From assembly GCA_003342895.1 (NCBI GenBank), contig PTFA01000012.1:7488252-7552251 (forward strand): a stretch of DNA of 64,000 nucleotides. Direction: 5' to 3'. Shown in pieces: positions 39,061 to 53,560 of this stretch (the stretch's first letter is position 1; each line of letters begins with the position of its first letter). This DNA comes from Casuarius casuarius (lineage: Eukaryota; Chordata; Aves; Casuariiformes; Casuariidae). Under the pieces are notes generated by a model. The model did no database searches, had not been told where the DNA came from, and saw nothing but the letters and a program-made list of their open reading frames with translations. The position numbers and the translations under genes are program-made.

Positions 39061-41277
39061 CATAATGATGAAAAGATATATAGAATGATATGAAAAGATA
39101 TAAGATATCCTGAGTTAGAGCAGCCTTATTGCCTGTGTTTCCATATGGAATCCTCCTTGATGCAAATGGAGATGATTTATCTTCCTCTCTGATATGAAAA
39201 GTGAACAGTTAGTAGTGAAATCCTGTCCTGTTTACGTTCTCCATACCTCTTATGGCTTATCCCTCAGCCATATTGGTGGTTCACTTGGTATTATCGTGTA
39301 TACTGCAGTGATAAGCTATACAGAGGAAGTATATGGAAGTGTTCCTTTTTAGCCAATATCATCAACTATTTTTGGTATGTTTGAACACATGTCTGGAGAT
39401 ATAGTAATGGACTCATTTTGTACACTAAGAAATAAATTTCTGTATCTTCTTTAGAATTGCATTGTCACTGACAGGTACTTGTTTTCATCCCTGAAAATTT
39501 TTCCCTTTGAAAAACTGCAAACCTTCACAGCTATGCGGTAGCCAACAATATAAAAGCATATGTTATGTGATATTTATATTGTATATAAGTGTTGGAAAAC
39601 AGTTGGATCTTAATCTGCATATTGCTATGAATTTCATACAAAACCACATTTAGTCCCGAAACAGTAGTACAGATCTCAGTGAGCTTTGGGAATAATATCA
39701 AAACTTTTTTTTGTTAAAGTAGCATGGAAGATAATGGCAAGTAAATGCAGTCTTTCAGATGGCTGATTGTCTTGGAAGTGCCTGGTCTGATGCACCTCTA
39801 TATTTAGTGTTTTTTGTCGTGTTGTGTTTACTGACAATGCTGGAGTAGGGTTGCTCTAGGGTAAAGCACCAGATGTGCTGAATTTCTGTTACTTGCAACT
39901 TGCCATCATGAAAATGGATCTCCTTTGTTCAATCTGTGAATATTGTCACCTCCACTTGACATGTCAGTGTTGTTACTGCAATCATTTTGTTACCTGTTGC
40001 AAGTGAGATTTTTTTCCCGCCTCCAGGCTCTTCAACATCCATATTTATATTGGGGAAGGAGATGGGATTCTCTTTAATATTCACCAAAATGTCCACTCTC
40101 AACATCTTGAACTTTGCAAGGGTGCTCCAACCTCAAAGACTGGGAATTAAAGAAAAGAAAAAAACAAAAACAAAACTCTGGAATTTCAGTGAGCTGTGAA
40201 CAACTATCCAGAATTATTTTGCCATGACAAATTGCTATATCTTATTGAATCCTAGCCATGTTTGTATTTCCTGCTCATGTTCCCTTTCTCTAACAACAAA
40301 TCTTTTGGGTATCAGCATACCTGGAATCAGTGATGTAAATTATTTCTAATCTCTTCTAAATGTGAAGGTACTTGAAAAAGCATTTTAAAATTGCCAACTA
40401 CTATTCATGGAGGGAAGCCATTGCAGTGTGAAATTAATTCAAAAAACACTTCTGGGCATGTCAGAAGAATCTTCTCAGTGGTATCTTAACTTTACTAATT
40501 AGAATAAAGTTAACTCCCAGTACTTCGGCACCATTGCTGGATTGGTTTACTTAGCCCTAAACGTTGTCAATATGTTCTCATTATTATAACCTTGAATTTT
40601 AATAGTGTGCGTAAGGTAAAGTGTAAGAATGTTCCTGGCAGAAAAGTCTTTTCTGTATGTGTCTAATAAACAGGATCTACTCTTGTGCACTGCTAATGAA
40701 TTTAGGGAAGAAATATATGTAACGAAAGAAAGGCAAAGCCATTATACAGACACACAGAGTAACTGATCAACAAGAGGTTAGGTCCTAAAGCTGTTATAAT
40801 CTATAACAAAAGATATACCTGGCAATTATCAGGTTTACCAGCGATGAAGAAAGCAGAGGTTTTTCCTGAAGAGCTAGCGTAAAATGTAAATTGTAATGAT
40901 TAAAGTCGTTCAGTAAAGCGCCAATCTCTGCTAGGCCTTTGTCCGAACTCGCTGTCCCAGACCCATTACAAGAGCCGTAGCCCAATCCGGTGTTCCAGTG
41001 TATGGATGTTGCAGCTTCTGAGCAGTTGCAGAGCTCTGGGTTTGGAGTTACTCCAGATTTTAGACTGACTTTTATCTAATCGCTTTCTTTCCAGTGCTAG
41101 AGAGCACTAGCTCATTTTATTTACTGGGCACTGTTGTTTCTGGAAATGATGATCTCACCAAGTGGTAAGCATGTGGGCCAGTCACGCAAACAAAAAATGC
41201 AAGTATAATCATATATACTGGCACTAATAGGCTATTCTGGTTGTGTATTTGGGTAGATATACAGAGGTATGAACTTC

Positions 41278-41297
41278 TTTTTTTTTTTTTTTTTTTT
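41278..41297. repeat. Poly-T run
   Basis: Twenty consecutive T. Confidence 0.9.
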
Positions 41298-44170
41298 GAC
41301 CAATTCCGGTAACAGTTTTGTAATGGAAACTGAAGTCTTTTCTTAAACTTTGCAGGCTTACTTGCAATATGATTTTCAACCTCTAGTATGGAATTAACTG
41401 TTGGGATTTTAGAGTACCCAATATACCATACTTCAGTGAGTCTTTTTACTCTTCTGTTCTGCTGTTCTCGTTTGTGTAGCTGGCCAAGTACAAACTGTTC
41501 TCCTAGGTTGTGCAGCCTTCCCAAGGGTATTCTGGTCTGTGTTTCTTATAAAATCACCACCATAAAGCTACCTGATGACTTCTCTGTAGTGTCAGCTGTA
41601 CAGACAAGGTATCTCTCATGTACTGGAAGAATCAAAGCTACTGGTGGAAACACCTTATTGGTTATCTAACCTCCCTCTGCCGGTGCCTTTCTACTGCCTC
41701 TTCCAGTTTTAATTGTCCCAGGCAAGGAGGTTTACACTGCTAGTCATAATTACTTGCCGAATAGCCATGCTGTGAGGTTTAGTTATGCAAATTGCTTTCT
41801 CAGAAATGAGTCATTCCTTTCTTCAGTCTGGGTTAAGAGCTGTACAGAGAGCCATTTCAGTGCCCCAAATCAAGATGTCCGTTTGTACACTATGAAAGCC
41901 AGATAGTATGTTACATATCTTTAACAGCATCTACTGGCATCTCATCTACTTTGAACTGGTCACATCTATGCCAATTATACAGATCTCCATATCCATAGGA
42001 AAAAAAGGGATGTTTATAAAACAACTTTCCAGACTTTGTTTTTATGTTACTTTTATTTTGCCATGCTTACTAGTTAGGGACAAACCAGGTGGACTACCTG
42101 AACCCTCTGTGCTGTAACATCCTCTCCTCTAAAATGGAGGCAAAGTTAACGAGAGAATTGCTTTTGTCCTCTATGTTAGCCACTTTCATGATGCTGACGC
42201 TAATGCATAGACAGGAGATTGTCCTTCTGATGTCAATGCTAAAAAACAAAAAACAACCCTCTCTACTCTGGTCTGGAGCTGCACCATCAGTTTTTTCTAG
42301 AGTTGCCTGGGTGAGCAGCAGGATGCTCATCTGTACTGCAGTGCATTATGTCCCTGATCCTTTCCACGATGGGAGCCTTCCTCAGTGGCAGACGGCTGCA
42401 GCTAGTGTGCCAGTATTCCAGGTTAGTGGAGCGCCACGTGTCCGTATGTTAACTGAATGTTGTTGCCCTTGGATGGTGTAACATAGTTGAACCTCAGCGT
42501 ACTGTAAATGTAGCACACTGCATCGATATATGCCTGTTCATTCTTGGTCAGTTAAAATGAATGCTGTCAAAGCCTCTGACACATGACTTTCTTTCTGATA
42601 TATTCAATCCTTGCTGGAAAATGGTGTAATACAGAATCCAGGAACCATGCAAGCTACTGAGCCTTATGCCATTTGTTTTTCTCATTGTAAAAGAGAAGAA
42701 AAGGCTTAGGTTGTAGTAGTCCTGTAAACTGTGCTCCTATAATGGCACCCTGAAAATATACCTTCAAAGAAGGACATGGAATATTTTTGTTATTGAATAG
42801 CTTGTGCTTGGTAGTGCTCTGAGTGAAGAAATCTGACTGGTTTCTCACAGCTTACATCCCTTTAAAGTGTCCTTTTTACATTCAGAAGCACTACAATAAA
42901 GCACACGGATCTAAACTTTGTAGAAATAGTGCAGGTTCTGACCTGGGGTAAATTGGTGTGGCTCCATCGTCATAGCTAGTGGAGGTAGAGTTGAAGTGTG
43001 TTTCTTTCAGAAATGGACACTTGGAGAGAGGTGAAAATTAAAAGGGTCTGCAAATGAGTATCGGAGAACTATAATTAGCAGTAAAAAAATTCAATTAAAG
43101 AGGCAGAATGGAAGTCTAAGGAAAGACTGAGGAATCTGGATTCAGCCTCTTTATGTGTTCCAACTGATGGAAAGATAGCCATAACACATCTGCAAAAGTC
43201 TTAACAGACATTTTCTTTTTATGCAGAGGGCCACCTGTCCAGTACATGAGATGCTCCCGGGGCTCTGTTTCCTCCCCTTTTCAGAATAGGGTTAGCTGTC
43301 ACTTACAAAGGAGGTGGCATAGCTCTGCACCATGGCAGTGGGTGAAAGCAGTGGAATAATAGTCAAGTGTACAGGTGTTGCGGCTGCACTTTGCTGTACA
43401 GATGCGGTGGATGGGAAGGGAAGAGACAACACAAGTGAGAGCAGGACAGTAAGCATTACTTCATTCTTAACCTTAGGATTTCTACAGTCTCTGTCTTGCC
43501 AGTACCTTGCCATTACCTACATCACTACTGGTTTTCTGTAAATATTAGTTGCTAGAGTCGCTTGTTAAACTCAGCAGCGCTAACCATGCAAAGTAAGGAG
43601 CTTAGATCTTGGAATCTAATTTCCTCACCTGTGGTGAGATGACATTACAGTGTGAAGAGTGATTCCTTTTAATAATATGCCACGTGACTAATATCCACTT
43701 AAGAGAAAATGATTAATTTATTATGCACTGTGTTCAGTAAATGATATTCATAGCATGGCAAAAAATACTACAGTAATTCTGTTTTGCCACCACTTGCTCA
43801 ACTGGTAGTAATTTGGTGATTTTAAAAATGTGTTAATGCATAGTGCCATGTTAATTGGATGGTACTGATAAGGCCAAGAAACTATCAACAAATATTGAAG
43901 AGTCACTATAACTGAACTATTAATAGTAATGGGATTTGTCATTTAGCATGAAAACAAATAATTTCTTCTGACAGACTTAAAGGTATGATGAACATATTGC
44001 AAAATGTTTTCCTAATTGAGCTAATCAATGCCACTTGGCTGACTAGGCCAGTCTCAAAAGGAGCACGGTATGCTTGGGAGATGGAATGATGATTACGGGA
44101 ATCCAGTGTGTGGTCTTTGAAAAATGTTTCCTAAAATACTGGCTGAGCTTTACAATATTAATTGGCACAT

Positions 44171-44199
44171 AAAACAGGAAAAAACAGGAAAACAGGAAA
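44171..44199. repeat. Short tandem repeat, AAAACAGGAA unit
   Basis: Two perfect 10-base copies and a partial third (AACAGGAAA). Confidence 0.85.
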
Positions 44200-47100
44200 C
44201 GGGAGACTTAACCCTAGTACTGACAGAACTTTGTGATGAGGAGTTTCTGAATCTTTTCTGAGTACTTTTCTTTCTTTCTCTGATAAAATGTTGTAAGAAA
44301 GCAGCAGAAAGGGGTTAAAAACAGATGTTAGCTTCTAAAAGCTATAATGTGGAAAATAACTGTATTGGGGAAAGTATAGGACACCAATCCCACTACATAG
44401 TTCCTCCCAACTCTGCTTGAAGGGTAGAAGGACAGCGTTTTTGTCCCTCTGGCCCTATCGCTGCTGAGGAGGAGGATGTCTGAGAACTCGTCCAGCTCTT
44501 AGGTATCCGCTAACCCTACTCTACTTCCTCTTGAGTAAGGATAATGTTTTTGGTGGTCGTTACAGTATCTTTAGAGTACTACTAATACCACCCAGTATAT
44601 TCGAAAATTCACCCCAATAGCATTAAGTTACCATGCTGCAGAGGTGAAAAACGTGGTTGTAATGATTCTACTTGCTACATTTTTCCAAAGTGGTGTATAT
44701 AGGTTGCATGCCAATTCAGGAAAATACCCAGAACAGTAAGATGTGAAAATAGCAAAGGGAAAAAAGGCACAAATAAGGCTTATCCTCTTAGTCCCTGGTG
44801 TCCTCATCCTTTGAGTCTTTATCAGCTTTCACCTTATCTCAACTGCTTAGCTTTAAAGCAGAAGCCTGATCACCGAAAGACATGACATGCTTTTTTTATT
44901 GTGAAGTACTACATGCAGTTTAGCTGGGCACAGTACAACCTCTGTTAGAAAAAAAGCTGCTCTATAAACAATGTGAAGCTCTACCAACACTTTAGCAACT
45001 TCTTGAATACAATGAATATAATATCAAATAGTGTAGACTGATGAATTACAGGGCTATATGAGTCATTAGAGAAAAGCATTTAATAGATAACAAATTGCTC
45101 TCTGGGCCCAGTGCAGATAAACTTCTCTATTCCATATTTATATATGCTCTCTTTAATTATTTTGCAAACACATTTGAGACTGAGCTTGTTTGTATAGAAG
45201 TCAATAAGCACTTTGCTGCTTGCTTCAGAGGCAACCTTACCCTATACAACTATCTTGTAATACTGCACTGGAAACTTCACATCCATGGAGCATTGTTGGA
45301 TTGTGCCTGTCATCTAAAGAGCAGCTGACTGAGTAGGGATAGGTATTTGGCCTCAGCTGTGTTTTCTGTGAGTTTTTCAAATACTTGGCATTTGAAGTGT
45401 CAGAGGAACTCAAGGAAATTGTTTTAGCTAGTGGAGAGTTTCCTCTGGTTTTGCTAGCAAATTTTTATGTTAATAGAACTTCACATCAAAGTATTTTAAA
45501 CTATGTAAGAGAACAGTGGCCAAACTTAAGAGACATTACAAGTATGTGTTATTCAAAATTTTGGAGTTTTGTTTCTTTTTATGATTATTTGGGGGGATTC
45601 TCCACAGTCACTGGCTGTCCTTGAAACGTTTGACCAAGAATATTTAGACTGCTTTGCAACATGGTTTATTGTGATGGTCATTTTCTGTAACTTTCTATTA
45701 ATAGAAGAAGTCTATGTTTATATGCCCTTGGTTCCACTTATGCTTTCAAAGTAGGAGAATTTCTCATACATTCACATTTTCACTAGTTTTGCTGGCAAGC
45801 AGATTGTATTAAGTAGCTATCTGCTAGCGTACAGCTCTTGATCCGTGGACTGAGATCACGTTGGGCTAAGATGGCACAGACATGAAAAAAAAATGCTTTC
45901 CTTTGTACCAGTAAGTTTAAAATGTAAGCATAAAGCAGAAAAGTGTGTAAAGCCAGGCGCAGCGCATGTGATGATGGCGATGATGCCCTATGAGTCAGTG
46001 ATGTGGTAATCATGGCACTCATACCCACATAAAATGTAAGGTTAGCTTTACAGCAGCATAGAAATTAATTTTGATAATAAAGTAGTTAAATACATGGTAT
46101 GTACATGGCCTGGCAGTTTGTACATACAAACTTGTCTTAAGGACAAAAAACAGTAGAGATGAAAGATGGAAGGTTTTTATTCGAAAAGTAAGTTGGCATG
46201 ATAGACAAGTGCTTACATGTTAAATTAGAAATAACAGGCTGGTTCTAATAGTGCTGTAAAGGTTTTGAATGTTAGAAGTTATGGAATGAACGTGGTACTT
46301 TTACTGCTACTCTAAGCCTTAAGTCTCTTTAAATAAATACATATTGTATGTGGCAACATGAACTCTGATAGGGTTTTCAGACTAAGTATGAAGTTCTTCA
46401 TAACTTTGTGACTGTCTTATTTGTCTATAAGTAGACAATAAGATCACTGCATGATATGTTACGCTGGTCACTTCATCCACAAAACTAAGCATGTGAAAGT
46501 AACAAGTGATGTTTGATACCTGTACTGGATCCAAGACAAACAATTTGTAACAAGTGTTGGAACCATGCTGTCCTACGTAGTTTGCCAGAGAAGGGTAGTA
46601 TTTTCCTTTTGACTGTGATAAATGTGAATTTTTCATTTTTTCCGTGCTGTGAAAACTGATATCTCTGAAGAACTTCATTTCTCTATTGCAAAGCTTGTAT
46701 CATGGTGGAGGGAGGAGGTGAACATGGGAGCACTGCATATATAACAGTGTAAAGTGCCTCAAAACTCTGAAAATGATTTTATTCATACCTATTTGAAAAA
46801 TGACATAGAAAACTTCTGACTGACAAAATACGAGCTGCTCTTTGGAGTGTAGTTCTTCTATCGGTTATTAACTGTCTCTAACAGTTTTCTCTGGGAGCAT
46901 TAGCTTGCCCTGCACTTCTGTTCTTTGCAAAGCAATTCTAAGAAGTGACATCTTCTGGAAGGTATCTCTGTTTCTTTTTACATAATTTACAGTAAAGTCC
47001 ATCTTTGTAGATGTGTTGTGAGATGGGAATGAAAATACTCATGATCAGCATTATGTTTCTTGCACTGGCTCATACAGAAGTAGCCAAGCATATGCAACCA

Positions 47101-50100
47101 AAGAGTGTGGGTGGTTTTTTTTGGTTATTTTTTTTAAAATTGCAAGTATAGTGTTGATTGTGACTTGTTGTGGGCTGAAAATATGAAACATGTTGTTGAG
47201 TTTCAGGCAACATTGAATTTGGCAGCTAATGAATACCTGCATCATTTTGTTCCTTGACAGGACCAAAAGGAAAAGGCTATCAAAAGAGCAAACAAATCTA
47301 TCTGTGAATATGTGTAAGAAAATATTAGCAGTGTTGTTAATGGCAAACAGAGTTTTGATGAAGAAATATGAATGAATGATAGCAAAATTTTTTATCTCAG
47401 TAGTTTACTCAGTCTGATTTGTACCCCAGATGCATGCAACTTGATTTAAATGGGAATAGGGAATATCTGGGAATTGCTATATTACAGACAGTATCTAGTC
47501 TTAAAGTCATGGAAATCTGTGCTTTGTCCTGTGAACATCAAAACCTTATGTGGAATATGAGCATGTGTCTGTGCACTTTCATTCTGTGCTTTTCCCAGTC
47601 CTGGGGGTTTGAAATACGGGCTTGATAAGAATTTAGGTCCTTCCCGAAAAAGTCCGGGTTCCACTTAGGTGAATTTCGTTGTTACTGGTGTTAGCGATGT
47701 GGAATAAGGCTCAAGCTACTCCTCGCTGGGAATGGTGGCTCTCGCCCCATCAGAGACCAGTAGCACTCTGACTCATAACTGGTGTGCACGCAGTATGTGT
47801 GTGTGGTGCTGAGTCTGTGGTGTCTGTGTTAAATGCATTTGAAGAAAAATAAATTTTCCAGAATGAGTGATACATTTTTCTCTGCTCTTTGGCACTCTCA
47901 GCATGTTTTATGTCATGCAAAACCTAAAGCCGGTAGCTTGACATCACCTTCCTGCAATGAAAACACAAGTTTAGCTTTTGGGGCATATATTTTAAATGCC
48001 AGCTTCCTCTGATTCCTCTCTTCCTTCTATTCACTGATTTTAGAATAACCTTTGGTGACTTCTTCCATAGTGGATTTCAAAACCAGAAGTAGTAATTGAG
48101 AGTCAGTTCTTGCTGTGGCACTTTTCTCCTTTTAATTTGTCACTTTTAACAAAAATAGCTTTTCCTGATATTACTTTCAAATGTATAGTATGGCAAACTT
48201 CGAGATGAAGAACTTATAGAGCTTATCACATCTTTAGCCTTTCAGGTCTCCATTGGAAAATAATTCCTTGTAATCAAATGTTTGACATCTGACACGCTCT
48301 AGCTATATCAATAAGCTTATTTCCAAAAAATTTCCTATAAGTTGAAGCCAGCCCCCTTCAGATACATGGCAGACTGTAGTTTTGTTTAAGCTTGGTGGTT
48401 TATATACCAATCCTCATCCAGGAGTCTGGACCTGATCTGGGAGAAGTATTGGCTGAAATCTTGGTCTGTAATCTGTATTATGAATTCTACATATGATGAA
48501 ATTTAAGTACATAAGCTGGAAGAAGTGCATTTCTCTTCCTTTTTGCTACAATCATTTTTTCATAGGAAAATGGTCTGATATGCATCAAAGGCAGGCTCCT
48601 GGACACAGTCAACACAATGGGAAATACTCTTATTCCCTCAGAGGTTGCATACACTTACAGACTTTAGAAAGCAGTGAAGCCGATTCATGTACATCAGTGT
48701 TTTATTTGAAGGGTCTTTCACAATAAAACTCCTAACAAGATAACTATAGACATCTGCTACATGTGCTGCAGTGGTGACACAGTCAGTGTTTACTACAGTC
48801 TTCTATGTTTTGCAGCTTTAAGCAAAAGGACATATTGGCAATTCAGTTTTCTGCATAATAGGCAGATAATGCAAAATACAAAGCTGGAATTCTGCGTTGT
48901 AGTGGAAATGCTCAATGTCACCAGAGCAATTGACTTTTCCCACCTGGCTTACAGACATTTGGAGAGAAATAACATATGTACCTTAATTGTTAAATGTGGG
49001 CTTAATGAACACACAGGCATTATGTTATACCAAATGTAACAATAGACATGATGGCAAGCTACTTAAGAACATGTCACAATGTTTTGTTAGTAACCGATTT
49101 GCCTTTGGCAATGTTAGGAGGAAGAATGTAGACATTTAGTTTCCAGTCCAAAAATAAATAGAAAACGTTACTCATGTACACTTGTGTTTATTTTAAATAG
49201 CTGTGTCAATATTTTTGTTTAAAGACAGTGGGTTTTTTTGCCTGTGGATTTCGCTGAAGAATTCAGTGACTGTTCTTTAATTGACTTTAGTTTAACGTTT
49301 TTGTTAGTTTCAGAAGACTTCCGTTATTGCATTTCTTTTAGATCTGGACCATACAGTTGCTGCGAGTGTTCTGCACAAAGCAAGGAAAAAAAGGAAAAGG
49401 AAGAATGTCATTAAAAATCCAGGTTACATTAGTATGTGGTTAAGGTCCTTGTATAACCTTCAAGTTCTGTGGAATTAGGCCCTAAACCCACAAACTCTTA
49501 AGCATATGAATAATGTCACTGGTGATCCAGAAGACTGTAGGTTTGAAACTGTCCTCCAAACCATGGAAGTTCCCTGTCCTAACTAATGTGTTCTTCTTTC
49601 TCTGGTGAAACTCAAAGGAGGAGATACGGTGCTCAGGATAGGTTGCTGGGCCAGTAGCTAGGGGATACTTTTTCCTTCCTTTGTTTCTGACTTGTCTTAG
49701 AATCTGCAAAAAAGACACATTGCTTCAACAGTAAAACAACACTGCAAGTTGCCATTGATTCCCTTCCTTCCCCCCCCTCCTCTCATGGCAATTTTGCGTG
49801 GTCCTAAGCAAGCATATTAGAAGTGCCGCTTTTCATGGAAATGCTTCAAAATGTTGATATCATTAGTCCATTATAATCCTCTTTTTGTAGATCCCAAAAG
49901 TAAGCTTGGATGCACCTTGTGTGAAGGGAACACGTGTTCTGAATCTTCTTGCTCATGGTCACAGTGTGTAAGCTGTTTAAAAACAAAACAAAAAAACAAA
50001 CTGTGAATTGGCATGTAACAATTCACAACCCCTGCCTCTGCCTTGGTATGGTATGTAAGCTAATGATGTAATGGCAAACTACCGTGCCCACTTAAGCACA

Positions 50101-50725
50101 GATCAGTCATCGCCGCTGAGGTGGGAATGATGTGAAAGAGCGTACAGAAGCAGTGGAACATCGCTACTCTCTGCCTGGTCTGAAGCAGGGAGCTTGCCAC
50201 TGCCACAGCATTTGCTGTCATACAGTTGCATTTCTTCCTCAAAGCCCGTCCTATTCTGTAGCTTGTGTGTGGCTGGGCCAAAGGGCTCCCTTACTCTGCC
50301 TAGCTTGGAGTGCTGTTTTCCTGCCCAAGCAGAGCAAGGATAAAACTCTTTATGCAATTCTTGTTAACCTCTGTGTTAGAACAGAAACACTTCCCATGGC
50401 TGCGGCTAAGGCCGTTCTGGTTAGCAGGAACGTTTTCTTATCCTGCCACTGTCTTTGGCTTAGGCCTCTACTATACAAAACTGTAAGGTCCATCTATGTC
50501 TGAGGGGAGATTGGCATCAAAACCTAAACAACTACAGTATGCATTACCTCAACAAAATCAGTAGCCCTATTTCCTGCTCTGCCTAGATTATCTACAAGCA
50601 GTCAAGCAGTTCTGCTCATGAACTATGGTAATTCTTAATCCCAAGCACATTTTTGATGTACAATTAAAGCACACTTTTTATAACAGTAGTATAACACAGT
50701 GTGTATCATCCATAGGGATAGAAAT

Positions 50726-50741
50726 AAAAAAAAAAAAAAAA
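50726..50741. repeat. Poly-A run
   Basis: Sixteen A, abutting AAAT so that AATAAA overlaps its start. No sign of an inserted transcript upstream. Confidence 0.85.
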
Positions 50742-53079
50742 CATTGTATTCATAAATTAAATTGACGTTTTGAAAGGTTAACACAAAGAGCTGCTATGCT
50801 GCCTGTAATCAATAAAAACAGGATTTCATGTAATTAAAATCTCTGATATGGACATTCCTTGTTTGGTTCCTATCGAAAATAACAAGAGAGAGTAACCACA
50901 GATGGGAGATAAATACAGATAAAGCAAGTATGGCTCCTAAAAGGTCTTACTTTCTACAACAGGAATTATTGGTGCACAAGTCCTCACTTATGTAAATGAG
51001 TTAAGAAAATACTAAACATTGCTATGAATTTACAGGTTGGTAAAAGGGGAGAAAAAGACAATTTTCACATGATCCGTATCTGAGAGATAATAAGTAATAC
51101 TAGGTGTTGTATAGCTGTCTTGATGCATAGATATTTATTAGATTCAGTTGTTTTAGAAGAGATTTAAAATATGCATAGGTTCCTGCTAGGCTTATAGAAT
51201 TAAATGAAATCTGTGTTCTTAACTGGAAGGAAAAAAATGCATTTGAACACAGCCCTTATTTCTTTTGTAAATTTGCTACTAAGTGATGAATCACTTTCTG
51301 GTAGACACTGTTGAATACTGAAAAATACTGATAAATGATTTGTTAGTCGTAACCAAACCATGATAGGACAGCAACCTGTCTTCAATTCTTTCTTCAAAAA
51401 CTTTTTTTTTTGGTGATTAATGGAAGAGAAGAGCCTAAATACCTTTAAATCAAATTTAGTCATGATCCTTTTTGTATTTAATTCCTTATGGAATGGGAGT
51501 AATCGATAGAAGCTGGGGAACCTACAGTTTATGAAGGCAAAATTCCATCAAGTTTAAGTAGCATTGATGATGAGCTAGTAAAAGGGCAAGGAAGGTTGTT
51601 GACTGAAGAGGCTGTGAGTGGTCATTTTAGTGTGTGGGATGTGTTTTTTTTCTTTTTTTTTGTCTTTGTTTCCTGATTAGATGTGAGCAAATGGAATAGA
51701 AAAGAGGAGGGCAGGACTCATTTGAATTCTCTCAGAGGAGTGAAGGGGGTAATCTATGGAGTTAGGTGCTGGGCTGGTGAGACTGGAACGTTTACAAGCT
51801 GTAAATCTTTTTATTTCCCAAACTATTTGATTCAGGTCTTGCTTGAGATGTCTCTTAGAAAAAATTAGGCTATTGTAGTATCATAGACTGGGGGCAGATT
51901 TAAAATTAATTTTAGCTCATTTCATTCACACTAAGCAGTAATGTATGTGGTTTTTCTCGCATAGCCCTAGCTGAAAAGAATGTAACCAGATCCTTGTCTA
52001 GTTTAATTGCTTTTGCGTGCCAGAGCTCTGGTCACATATTTTTGCACAAGGGGTACAGTTGCAGTGTTGTCTACGCTGATTAGCAGCGTAGTGTATTGTC
52101 TTAGTCTGTTGGTGTCTAGTTTTCTGACTTCTGCTACCACTGCCTCTAGTCACTGTTACAAACGGAAATCAGGACGACTGTGCGTGAAGTCACAGGACTC
52201 CAGCCATACCCTTCTCCACTTATCTTTTTTAAGGTAAAAGTATTTTTTTAACATAAGCAATGGTAACTGTTTGCTGGATTTTCAGAACCTGTCAAATCTA
52301 AATATAAAATGATATTTCTGCTGAAGAATTCCATAAAATTGTTTAAAATACCTAAGAGAAGGATTTTTTTCTTTTTATTAATATCAGTTTTTGGAGTTTA
52401 TTTGTATGGGAGTTATATAATACCTTTGTCATCTCCTGTTATGTATATCTGATGAACAAAATCTTGGCACGTCTTGTTTCCTTAAAATTCAAGCTTGTTC
52501 TCTGGAGAACCACCACTCTCATTGCTAGCATGTGCATCTCAAACATACTGTTTAAGTATCCTTCAGAACAAAATCCTGAAACAAAGCAATTACAGTTAAT
52601 AGTTTCAGCCTCCGCAAGCAATCAAGGTAAACTGTACCTATACAAAATTTTTACCTTAATAGTGGGTAATGAGAAACTATAATAATTCCTTTAGGAACTC
52701 GGTACTGCTAATGATTTATACAAAGGATTTTTTATGGCAATGCGGTGATAAGCAATCATATGTAGCACGGAAACAGATACGTAATAGCCATAAGCACACA
52801 AACAGCAGGTAGTTGTGAAAGCAGAAAAAGGATTGCTGACATGGCACTCTTCTAGACTCACTGCTATTTACACATGGCATTTGTTTCTCAGTGTTTGGCA
52901 TTTTGCCAAAAACATGTAATACCAGTTTACTGGAGAAAATTAGGTAATCCCAACCTATGTGTTTCCGGTCAGGATGACCAAACCTGCTTTTGGTGGGTAA
53001 TCTAGTGAGAAATGTTAATCTTTGGATAATAGTGACACAAGTCCATAGCTTCATTTCTACACAGGTGATAAAAGGCCAT

Positions 53080-53560
53080 GAGATACACTGCAGGGACATG
53101 GAAGAGGGAAGCAGGATGGAGGGATCCCCTGAGCACTAATAAGATGTACTTGGGATGTGACCTATTCAGATCAGCCAATGACTATTTATCTAGGAAGACC
53201 AGGCTTCTATATGAGAAAACACTAAATAGATCAGGACTCTTCCATCTAGGAAACAGACGACTGTGTGGGAGGCTTCATTTTTGTAGACGTCAATCATAAA
53301 TGAAATACAAAAAGAAAATGACTATTCACTCCTCAAAACAGGAAACTCGGGCAGTAGGTATTGAACCAATAGAAGGTTTCTTTTTCTGAAAGTTCGTATT
53401 AAATTATAGAGCTTATTTGCCACATAGTATTGTGAAGTTTGAGAATACAAATAGGTTCAAAAAGGATATAAGCAGACCTAGGGAAGTTAGATCCTTAGGT
53501 GACTATTAAATGCATGAGTTCATATTTAGCACTAACATGTTTGCCACCCAAAATCAGGAC
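53080..53560 (+). mobile_element. CR1-like LINE fragment, ancient
   Basis: From 53234 the frame gives GLFHLGNRRLCGRLHF, matching the CR1 C-terminal block usually seen as GLFSLEKRRLRGDLI. Downstream, CTCCTCAAAACAGGAAACTC, GGTATTGAACCAATAGAAGG and GGTTCAAAAAGGATATAAGC follow the order of the CR1 region after that block. It has several stops and is strongly diverged. Ends are approximate. Confidence 0.6.

Larger units (their letters stand above)
39061..53079. other. Gene desert, distal segment
   Basis: Fourteen kilobases with no recognisable gene. The longest frames (41117-41524 minus, 135 codons; 42089-42481 plus, 130 codons; 50132-50503 plus, 123 codons) show no domain and overlap others in opposite frames. 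A fragment near 42940-42985 (GGGGTAAATTGGTGTGGCTC) resembles words I know from old amniote interspersed repeats but is too short to classify. Poly-T, poly-A and one short tandem repeat are listed separately. Confidence 0.55.

Noticed and set aside
41117..41524. 135-codon minus frame
   Set aside because: It contains a lysine run encoded by the poly-T tract at 41278-41297, so it cannot be a selected reading frame.
42089..42481. 130-codon plus frame
   Set aside because: No family match, and an overlapping minus frame at 42094-42330. I considered a transposon relic but found no catalytic motif or terminal repeats.
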